Assembly (NCBI GenBank): GCA_007126675.1
Contig: SLAU01000095.1
Span: 1 to 11,918 of the forward strand
Length of the DNA: 11,918 nucleotides
Direction: 5' to 3'
Source of the DNA: Balneolaceae bacterium
GTDB taxonomy: Bacteria; Bacteroidota; Rhodothermia; Balneolales; Balneolaceae
In this document: piece by piece, positions 6,793 to 11,918 of the stretch
How positions within the stretch are numbered: position 1 is the first letter of the stretch
Layout: every line of letters starts with the position of its first letter
Made by a program: the position numbers and the translations under genes
The notes under the pieces: model-generated
Databases searched by the model: none
The model's input: the letters and a program-made list of their open reading frames with translations, nothing else
What the model was told of the DNA's origin: nothing

Positions 6793-6854
6793 AGTTTAAA
6801 ACACTATAATTAAGCATCAGTTAAAATTAATCAATTAACTCTCAACTAAAAATA

Positions 6855-6880
6855 AAGGCCACTTCAAGCGAAGTGGCCTT
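6855..6880 (-). terminator. Intrinsic terminator of the isochorismatase-like gene
   Basis: An 11-base perfect stem (6855-6865 with 6870-6880; AAGGCCACTTC and GAAGTGGCCTT on the plus strand) closes a four-base loop. Reading on the minus strand, the hairpin is followed at once by TATTTTTAG, a U-rich tract in RNA. It lies 30 bases beyond the stop of the minus-strand gene 6910-7650. This is the clearest terminator in the window. Confidence 0.85.
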
Positions 6881-6909
6881 CGATACAAAACATATAAATT
6901 AGTATTGAC

Positions 6910-7650
6910 TTAGTTACTTAATTTTGAAACAAGTTCGTCTGTCGTAAAAACGTGACTTGCCATCATTCTGAAGTTAACCATTGCTGCCTCGTAACCATCA
7001 AGGCCTGCATCAGGCATTTGAGCCGCAGCGGTTGCATCACCAACAACAGCAACTTCAAATCCATTTTCGAGCAAATCCCTCATATGAGCTTCAACACACA
7101 AATTTGCTGACATTCCGCCAATAATTACTTTGTTAATCCCTTGCTTCCTTAGCTGTAAAACTAAATCATTCGTTTGCGGGCCATATACTTTATGAGGATT
7201 GGTCACAACAACATTATCCGAATGAATGTGCTCTTTATATTCAGGCATCCAGTCAGCTCCCGAGCCATCAAAATTTTCCAGAGAAAGTGCTCCCTCACGG
7301 TCAAACATTCCGATATTATGCATTAGCATTTCGAGTACACCTCCAAATTCCCATGTGTGGTCGTGGGGAAAGTAGTAATGAGGAGAAACAAACGTTTTTA
7401 AATTATTTGCGTCTGCCAACTCAAATAGAGTTTTAAGATTATCAACCGTGTTATTCTCCTTCACGCTATTGCCAACTACGCCCCATGTTACTCCATCGGG
7501 ACTAAGAAAATCAACTTGCGGATCTGTTATTAGAAACGCTGTATTCTCATCAATTTCAAATCCCGGTTCAGGTAGCTGTGCAAATACTCCGCTTGTAAAA
7601 GCAAAGATTAATGTTATTAAGATTACAGTAACTTTTCTTATTTCATACAT
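6910..7650 (-). CDS. Exported isochorismatase-family cysteine hydrolase
   Basis: The 246-residue product starts with a typical signal peptide: a charged start, a hydrophobic core VTVILITLIFAFTSGV, and a likely cut after GVFA near residue 24-25. The mature part is an isochorismatase-fold amidohydrolase. The catalytic triad is visible: Asp43 in ITDPQVDF, Lys154 in NPHKVYG, and Cys185 in GMSANLCVEAHM. A histidine-rich segment SPHYYFPHDHTW (89-100) and GSGADW (129-134) are shared with a bacterial subgroup named only cysteine hydrolase. The substrate is unknown; related enzymes act on nicotinamide, N-carbamoylsarcosine or isochorismate. Most relatives are cytoplasmic, so the signal peptide implies a periplasmic or outer-surface role. 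It sits alone between trxB and the peptidase gene, on the same strand as both, with its own strong terminator. Start ATG at 7650-7648 gives the complete signal peptide; length is normal once that is removed. Confidence 0.87.
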   Translation of the reverse strand: MYEIRKVTVILITLIFAFTSGVFAQLPEPGFEIDENTAFLITDPQVDFLSPDGVTWGVVGNSVKENNTVDNLKTLFELADANNLKTFVSPHYYFPHDHTWEFGGVLEMLMHNIGMFDREGALSLENFDGSGADWMPEYKEHIHSDNVVVTNPHKVYGPQTNDLVLQLRKQGINKVIIGGMSANLCVEAHMRDLLENGFEVAVVGDATAAAQMPDAGLDGYEAAMVNFRMMASHVFTTDELVSKLSN

Positions 7651-7741
7651 GATAGAAAGGTTAGATTAAGATTATTTGTGATCAGCTTGAATCAGATTCT
7701 TGTAATAACTGTCTGATTTCTAATTCCTCTCCAAAATATCA

Positions 7742-7762
7742 GAAGCCACAGGCTGTGGCTTC
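7742..7762 (-). terminator. GC-rich hairpin between trxB and the hydrolase gene
   Basis: GAAGCCACAG at 7742-7751 and CTGTGGCTTC at 7753-7762 are exact reverse complements around one base, so a hairpin with a small opened loop forms easily. On the minus strand it is followed by TGATATTTTGG, a poor T-tract. It lies about 100 bases past the trxB stop and may end that transcript, but it could equally act in the leader of the hydrolase gene. Confidence 0.45.
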
Positions 7763-7824
7763 ACCTTTCCATAAAGTGTATATCACAATATTGTAAAATG
7801 ATCTTAAGATAGCTCATGAAGCGC

Positions 7825-7849
7825 CAGTTTAATCTGAATAATTAAACTG
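7825..7849 (-). terminator. Hairpin directly after the trxB stop
   Basis: CAGTTTAAT at 7825-7833 pairs with ATTAAACTG at 7841-7849 around the loop CTGAATA. It starts 10 bases past the trxB stop codon on the minus strand. No T-tract follows, so it may stabilise the 3' end or act with the second hairpin at 7742-7762. Confidence 0.4.
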
Positions 7850-7858
7850 ACCATGTAC

Positions 7859-8836
7859 TCACTTCCAGTGAGCCTGCGCAATTGCCTCTTCATCCTTTGC
7901 GTCTGCCAGGAAACGCTCGGCATCGAGTGCGGCGCGGCAGCCGGTTCCGGCAGCGGTTACTGCCTGACGGTAAATTGGGTCCATCGCGTCACCACTGGCA
8001 AAAATGCCGGGCAGATCGGTTTCGGTGCTTTGCCCTTTTGTTTGAATGTAGCCCACATCATCCATGGTAAGCACACCTTTAAAGAGATCGGTATTCGGCT
8101 TGTGGCCGATCGCTATAAACACACCTGTTACATCTTCAAGTGTTGTGATTTCATTTGTCTGGTTATTTCGAACTTTTACGCCATCTACAACCGGGTCGCC
8201 CAGCACTTCTTCCAGCTCGGTGTGCCACATAAATTCGATCTTCTCATTTTCAAATGCGCGGTTTTGCATCGCTTTGGAAGCACGCAGTTCATCGCGCCGG
8301 TGCAGCACGGTAACTTTGCTGGCAAACTTGGTGAGGAAAGTGGCTTCTTCCATTGCGGTATCTCCGCCTCCTACAATAACCACGTGCTCGTTTCGGAAAA
8401 AGGCTCCGTCGCAGGTAGCGCACGCGCTCACTCCTTTTCCGCGCAGTCGCTGCTCGCTCGGCAGATCCAGCCACATGGCAGAAGCTCCTGTAGAAATAAT
8501 GATCGTTTTGGCAAATATTTCCGTCTCCTCATCCACAGTTACTTTGTAGGGACGCTTTTCAAATTCGATGTTGGTTACGTAGCCATACCGGCAATCGGCG
8601 CCAAACCGTTTGGCCTGGTTACGGAAATCTTCCATCATTTTTGGTCCCATCACTCCCTCGGGGTAACCGGGATAGTTCTCTACATCGGTGGTCTGCATTA
8701 GCTGTCCACCGGGCTCCGGACCCTCAAATACAATCGGGTTCAGGTCAGCGCGAGCAGCGTAAAGTGCAGCTGTTAAACCGGCCGGGCCGCTTCCCACAAT
8801 TACCACGTCAAATGTTTTTCCTTCGATATCTTTCAT
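7859..8836 (-). CDS. trxB: Thioredoxin-disulfide reductase
   Basis: The 325-residue flavoprotein passes electrons from NADPH through FAD to thioredoxin in the cytoplasm. Motifs in order are the FAD-binding GSGPAG (15-20), GGQL (43-46), the redox-active ACATCDG with Cys139 and Cys142, the NADPH-binding GGGDTA (156-161), HRRDELR (179-185), which contacts the NADP phosphate, a TGVFIAIGHKPNT segment, and the late GIFASGDA flavin motif. This is the standard low-molecular-weight TrxB layout at normal length, with a short extra C-terminal tail ending in AHWK. Start ATG at 8836-8834 is chosen because it precedes the first strand by a usual 9-10 residues. No thioredoxin gene lies beside it. A palindrome at 8914-8928 lies in the probable promoter region, and two hairpins follow the stop. 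Confidence 0.96.
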   Translation of the reverse strand: MKDIEGKTFDVVIVGSGPAGLTAALYAARADLNPIVFEGPEPGGQLMQTTDVENYPGYPEGVMGPKMMEDFRNQAKRFGADCRYGYVTNIEFEKRPYKVTVDEETEIFAKTIIISTGASAMWLDLPSEQRLRGKGVSACATCDGAFFRNEHVVIVGGGDTAMEEATFLTKFASKVTVLHRRDELRASKAMQNRAFENEKIEFMWHTELEEVLGDPVVDGVKVRNNQTNEITTLEDVTGVFIAIGHKPNTDLFKGVLTMDDVGYIQTKGQSTETDLPGIFASGDAMDPIYRQAVTAAGTGCRAALDAERFLADAKDEEAIAQAHWK

Positions 8837-8913
8837 TGTTGTTTTCTTTTGTTTTGTTTGATTTTTTCTGACTTAAGGTAACAAAAATTGGGCCATCTTG
8901 TGGTCATTCTTCT

Positions 8914-8928
8914 CTATCAAATTGATAG
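8914..8928. promoter_or_regulatory. Palindrome upstream of trxB, possible operator
   Basis: CTATCAA at 8914-8920 and TTGATAG at 8922-8928 are exact reverse complements around one central base, forming a 15-base near-dyad 78 bases before the trxB start. The length and symmetry fit a dimeric regulator site. No regulator gene lies in the window, and such AT-rich dyads also arise by chance. Confidence 0.3.
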
Positions 8929-9069
8929 CTTTTGTATAACAAATTCAGGCACCAAGGATAATCAGGATAGATTTTGAAAATTACACTTTCCCGTTTAAAT
9001 AACGACCCATCAAAAAACAGCTTTTTAATTTGATAAAGTACTCCTGATTAAAAATGTGAAAGCAAAAAA

Positions 9070-10134
9070 TCACTTTACTAAAACCACCTGAATCATTTGC
9101 ACCTGGCCTCCCGCTGCCATATGTACGTAATAAATACCACTTGCCTTATTTTCAAGGTTTATATCCACATAATGCATACCAGTCGATCTGTTTCCAAGAT
9201 CACGCTCGATGATACGCTGCCCATACAGATTATAGACACTCATCTGAACTCTCTCGGTTTGATGTAATTCAAATGGTATTACTGTGGATGGGTTGAATGG
9301 ATTGGGATAATTTTGATGAAGTGTAAAAGTTGATGGTTGTCCGGTTTTTTCCGGCTCAATATATGTACCCATATTTACTTCAATCAAGCCGATGCTAATT
9401 GTATCTGTATCTGCTTCAACAATAATACTGTCAGGCTCCAGATCATAACTTAAACTGTAAAACGCGAAACCGTCAAATTCTTCATAGCTGAAATTTCCAT
9501 TTACTGTCCACTCTATAAAAGCAACAGGCCAATAGACACCCGGTTTCACATTTTTTATTTCTGCATCTCCCTCCCATTGTAGTACCGTACCTGCATAAAC
9601 AAGCTCTTCCGGTGTATTTGTTTGAAAACCGGAGTTCGGTTTTTTTGTGGATAATGCAAAAGCACCCGGCACATAGTCTGGATTTGCTGTCGATTTTGTC
9701 GGAATTACAGCGCCAACCAAGCCTTCAACAACTGCAGATCCACCCTCAGCCGATGTTGAATAATTAAGTGTTGCCGGGTTCAGGAGTTTGCTGTTCTCCG
9801 ATTTTGCAATTGTGATTACCCAGGCAAATTCTGTATCAGGCGTATGAACTGCATCAACCGAAAAAACCGTGCGATCTTCATTAAACCGGAAATTATCCAG
9901 AGATATCGAGTCTTCCGGGCCTGCATACAAAATCCCAACAGGCAGGTCATCTGCATATTGCTGATCAGTATCTACCGGTTCGCTGAATGTAAATTGAATT
10001 GTCGTTTCAAGGTCAACTCCATACTCATTGTTTTCCGGAACCGACTCTACTATGTAAAACCTTCCTGTCTGCCCATACAAAACACCAGATGTGATTGTGA
10101 ATAAAAAGAATAAGAGAACTGTTCTCAGATACAT
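9070..10134 (-). CDS. Secreted Ig-like protein with type IX secretion sorting tail
   Basis: The 354-residue product begins with a signal peptide (hydrophobic core LLFFLFTITSGVLYG, likely cut near residue 21-22). Residues 27-111 look like a bacterial Ig-like domain of the SbsA type (Big_5): VESVPENNEYGVDLETTIQFTFSEPVD is the usual edge pattern for this fold. The middle, about 112-260, is strand-rich and not assigned. The last 80 residues form a type IX secretion sorting domain starting with NYPNPFNPST (275-284), followed by VYNLYGQRI, ASGIYYVHM and the final lysine-ended strand. Such tails send proteins across the outer membrane to the cell surface or medium. No enzyme motif is visible, so a structural or adhesive role is possible but unproved. 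It stands alone, divergent from pntAA across 204 bases. A weak hairpin (ATCAAA 9009-9014 with TTTGAT 9029-9034) lies past the stop. Confidence 0.85.
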   Translation of the reverse strand: MYLRTVLLFFLFTITSGVLYGQTGRFYIVESVPENNEYGVDLETTIQFTFSEPVDTDQQYADDLPVGILYAGPEDSISLDNFRFNEDRTVFSVDAVHTPDTEFAWVITIAKSENSKLLNPATLNYSTSAEGGSAVVEGLVGAVIPTKSTANPDYVPGAFALSTKKPNSGFQTNTPEELVYAGTVLQWEGDAEIKNVKPGVYWPVAFIEWTVNGNFSYEEFDGFAFYSLSYDLEPDSIIVEADTDTISIGLIEVNMGTYIEPEKTGQPSTFTLHQNYPNPFNPSTVIPFELHQTERVQMSVYNLYGQRIIERDLGNRSTGMHYVDINLENKASGIYYVHMAAGGQVQMIQVVLVK

Positions 10135-10299
10135 TTTTAGATTAATTCAACTTTAAAACTAATCCTAAATATCAATAAACCTCTAAAGTTTCAATCTTTT
10201 GTTCGAAGTTTTAAAAGTAGTAGTTCAGTCAAAAAGTGTATCATCTGACAAAAAATTGACAATCATTTTAAAATAAAAGCGGTTCCATATAAACTTTCT

Positions 10300-10352
10300 G
10301 TTGCATCAATCTGTTTTTTCGCTATGTTAGTATAATACATGAAGATGGAGGT
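10300..10352 (+). promoter_or_regulatory. Possible pntAA promoter and Shine-Dalgarno that would set an internal start
   Basis: Two promoter readings overlap here. TATGTTAG at 10323-10330 differs at one position from TAnnTTTG and has a GTTG 19 bases upstream (10300-10303). Alternatively, TATAAT at 10331-10336 could be a -10 box, but it has no good -35. Either would start RNA at about 10336-10343, on or just before the ATG at 10339. A GGAGGT at 10347-10352 lies four bases before an in-frame TTG at 10357. A short leader with this Shine-Dalgarno would make TTG 10357 the start, but gene starts elsewhere in the window do not use such sequences. Confidence 0.3.
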
Positions 10353-11484
10353 AAATTTGTTAATAGGCGTTTGTAAAGAAACTGCAGAAAATGAAACACG
10401 TGTGGCACTCTCGCCGGAAGGAGCAGCCCGGCTTGTAGATTCCGGTCAGAATGTACTGGTAGAATCCGGTGCGGGTTCAGGCTCCAGTTACCCGGATGAG
10501 TTGTATCGTGAATCCGGTGCAAAAATTGCAAAATCCGACGCCGATGTGCTCTCATCGTGCGATATGCTGCTCGCCGTACAGTCTCCGTCTAAAGAAAGAA
10601 TTGAATCCCTGAAACCGGGAGCCATCCTGGTTTCATTTATCTGGCCGCTGCAGAATAAAGAGTATGTTGACCTGCTGCTGAAAAAGAAGATCACCGCACT
10701 GGCTATGGATACCATTCCGCGGATCAGCCGCGCGCAATCGATGGATGCACTCTCTTCGATGAGCAACATTGCCGGTTATAAAGCGGTATTGCTCGGTGCA
10801 AACCATCTCGATAAATATATGCCGATGATGATGACGGCCGCAGGAACCATCCCTCCCGCTAAAGTGCTGGTGCTGGGCGCCGGAGTGGCCGGCCTGCAGG
10901 CAATTGCCACGGCCAAACGCCTGGGTGCCGTGGTTGAAGCGTTTGATGTTCGGCCGGTTGTAAAAGAGCAGGTAGAAAGCCTGGGCGCCAAATTTGTAGA
11001 AATTCCGGTTGAAGAGGAAGAAACGGAAACCAAAGGCGGCTACGCCAAAGAACTTTCGGAGCGGCAGCAGGAAAAACAGCGCGAAGTGACCGCGCAGCAT
11101 GTGAAAAAATCGGATATCGTAATCACCACCGCACTGATCCCGGGCAAACCGGCTCCGCTGCTGGTTACCAGAGACATGGTTGAGAGTATGAGTCCCGGCT
11201 CTGTAATTGTGGATATCGCCGCCGAGCAGGGCGGAAACTGCGAGGTAACCAAACCGGGCGAAACCATCACGCACAACGGTGTGGTGATTGTGGCGCCGCT
11301 GAACATCCCCGGCTCACTGGCCTACCACGCCAGTAAACTCTATTCAAAGAATATGCTTTCTCTGCTGAGCCTGCTGATTGAAGATAGTAAACCAAATCTC
11401 AATTTTGAGGATGAAATTATCGCCAACGCAACCGTAACGCATAACGGCGAGATCATTTCACCCTTTGTAAAAGAAAACAGCTGA
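10339..11484 (+). CDS. pntA: NAD(P) transhydrogenase alpha subunit 1 (PntAA)
   Basis: This is the soluble NAD(H)-binding domain I of proton-translocating transhydrogenase, which in the split form works with membrane subunits PntAB and PntB to reduce NADP+ with NADH at the cost of the proton gradient. The 381-residue product opens with IGVCKETAENETRVALSPEG (the alanine dehydrogenase/PNT N-terminal signature), has SMDALSSMSNIAGYKAV (134-150), the mobile-loop side of the fold, then the Rossmann motif GAGVAG (180-185) with the acidic Asp203 in AFDVRP that favours NAD(H) over NADP(H), and ends with NIPGSLAYHASKLYSKN. Length fits PntAA of split systems. The ATG at 10339 adds six residues (MKMEVN) before the family start; ATG 10345 or TTG 10357 are alternatives. 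The next gene, pntAB, begins 205 bases after the stop, an unusually wide and structured gap. Confidence 0.94.
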   Translation: MKMEVNLLIGVCKETAENETRVALSPEGAARLVDSGQNVLVESGAGSGSSYPDELYRESGAKIAKSDADVLSSCDMLLAVQSPSKERIESLKPGAILVSFIWPLQNKEYVDLLLKKKITALAMDTIPRISRAQSMDALSSMSNIAGYKAVLLGANHLDKYMPMMMTAAGTIPPAKVLVLGAGVAGLQAIATAKRLGAVVEAFDVRPVVKEQVESLGAKFVEIPVEEEETETKGGYAKELSERQQEKQREVTAQHVKKSDIVITTALIPGKPAPLLVTRDMVESMSPGSVIVDIAAEQGGNCEVTKPGETITHNGVVIVAPLNIPGSLAYHASKLYSKNMLSLLSLLIEDSKPNLNFEDEIIANATVTHNGEIISPFVKENS

Positions 11485-11511
11485 TTGATGAAGCCCAGAA
11501 CCTGCCAGAGT

Positions 11512-11629
11512 CTCCGGCTGCAACAAAATATTCAACATGCAAAAAACCTGAATGCCGGAGTCCTGGTAGCGTTCGGCAATAGTACTCCGCGACACTACCA
11601 GGATCACAATCTCAAAAACAGGATTGTGA
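11512..11629. repeat. Three abutting stem-loops between pntAA and pntAB
   Basis: Three inverted repeats lie end to end: CTCCGGC 11512-11518 with GCCGGAG 11554-11560; TCCTGGTAG 11561-11569 with CTACCAGGA 11595-11603; and TCACAATC 11604-11611 with GATTGTGA 11622-11629. Each begins at the base after the previous one ends, and all three pairings are exact. Loops are 35, 25 and 10 bases. As RNA this could form a stacked array inside the operon transcript. No T-tract follows, so full termination is not expected. Function unknown. Confidence 0.6.
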
Positions 11630-11653
11630 ACGCTTGCAGGTCGCCCATTTTAT

Positions 11654-11683
11654 CTCACTACTCACGACTCAAGACTCACGACT
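11654..11683. repeat. Heptanucleotide tandem repeat before pntAB
   Basis: Four consecutive seven-base units read CTCACTA, CTCACGA, CTCAAGA and CTCACGA, followed by a partial CT. The array ends six bases before the ATG of pntAB, so it occupies the place where a ribosome binding site would sit. Unit number could vary by slippage. A seven-base period would not preserve a reading frame, which agrees with its being non-coding. Confidence 0.7.
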
Positions 11684-11689
11684 AAAAAA

Positions 11690-11918
11690 ATGGAAGCCCT
11701 CATATTCAACCTTTTCATCTTCGTTCTGGCCGCATTTGTTGGCTTTGAGCTGATCTCAAAAGTTCCGCCCACACTGCATACACCGCTGATGTCGGGTGCA
11801 AATGCCATTTCGGGTATTACCCTGATCGGTGCGCTCATTATCGCCGGCGGTTCAGACAGCGTTTACGCGCAGTGGATCGGTTTTGCGGCAATTGTGTTTG
11901 CCACCATCAACGTGGTTG
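11690..11918 (+). CDS. pntAB: NAD(P) transhydrogenase alpha subunit 2 (PntAB), N-terminal part
   Basis: The window ends inside this gene; 76 residues are visible of roughly 95-105 usual for the family. The product is the small membrane subunit of split transhydrogenase (part of proton-channel domain II). The sequence shows a first membrane span (IFNLFIFVLAAFVGFELI), the family signature KVPPTLHTPLMSGANAISGI (24-43) at the membrane-loop boundary, a second span (TLIGALIIAG) and the start of a third (IGFAAIVFATINVV). The start ATG at 11690 lies after an A-run and directly after the heptanucleotide repeat, with no Shine-Dalgarno. The gene follows pntAA on the same strand; pntB is expected just past the window, by analogy with other split operons. 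Confidence 0.93.
   Translation, partial: MEALIFNLFIFVLAAFVGFELISKVPPTLHTPLMSGANAISGITLIGALIIAGGSDSVYAQWIGFAAIVFATINVV

Noticed and set aside
7853..8871. Long plus-strand frames opposite trxB
   Set aside because: The minus-strand TrxB protein has every expected motif; the opposite frames are by-products of its codon use.
10488..11306. Minus-strand frames opposite pntAA
   Set aside because: The plus-strand gene is a clear PntAA; these frames have no recognisable features.
11485..11685. Frame of 66 codons between pntAA and pntAB
   Set aside because: It spans the three abutting stem-loops and the heptamer repeat, and its product looks non-protein-like.
1..11918. CRISPR array, tRNA, insertion sequence, toxin-antitoxin or defence cluster
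   Set aside because: No regular spaced repeats, cloverleaf, transposase motif or known defence domain was seen on either strand.

Overview
The window looks like a chromosomal housekeeping region of a Bacteroidota-like bacterium, most plausibly from the Balneolota/Rhodothermia group. Four observations support this: a secreted protein with a type IX-style C-terminal tail (NYPNPFNPST), a DUF6580 membrane protein, start sites that mostly lack Shine-Dalgarno sequences, and moderate G+C with long, hairpin-rich AT-rich spacers. The placement is an inference from protein style only. I see no phage, insertion sequence, CRISPR array, tRNA or rRNA.

Layout. (1) 1-305: the 3' end of a 3-methyladenine DNA glycosylase gene. 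(2) 306-883: a spacer with inverted repeats and no convincing gene. (3) 884-3143 (+): a tight three-gene unit of a DUF6580 membrane protein, a cobalamin-binding (BtuF-like) protein without a signal peptide, and a short-chain dehydrogenase. (4) 3146-3235 (-): a possible 29-residue single-pass membrane protein. It is followed by about 700 bases of non-coding DNA rich in hairpins, carrying a second copy of a palindrome also seen at 518-540. (5) 3935-5476 (-): a YifB/ComM-type AAA ATPase, divergent from a DUF4342 protein at 5576-5968 (+). (6) 6025-6792 (-): an MtfA-like M90 metallopeptidase. (7) 6910-7650 (-): an exported isochorismatase-fold cysteine hydrolase ending in a strong intrinsic terminator at 6855-6880. 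(8) 7859-8836 (-): thioredoxin reductase TrxB. (9) 9070-10134 (-): a secreted Ig-like protein with a type IX sorting tail. (10) 10339-11918 (+): the start of a split-subunit proton-translocating NAD(P) transhydrogenase operon, with pntAA complete and pntAB cut by the window end.

How the genes relate. The transhydrogenase makes NADPH from NADH at the expense of the proton gradient, and TrxB spends NADPH. They are separately promoted here, so this is only a thematic link. The DUF6580/BtuF-like/SDR unit is the best candidate for a little-described functional module, possibly corrinoid-related. The most unusual non-coding structure is the 205-base gap between pntAA and pntAB: three inverted repeats abut end to end (11512-11560, 11561-11603, 11604-11629) and are followed by a four-unit heptanucleotide repeat directly before the pntAB start. 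I found no clear new defence or mobile system.
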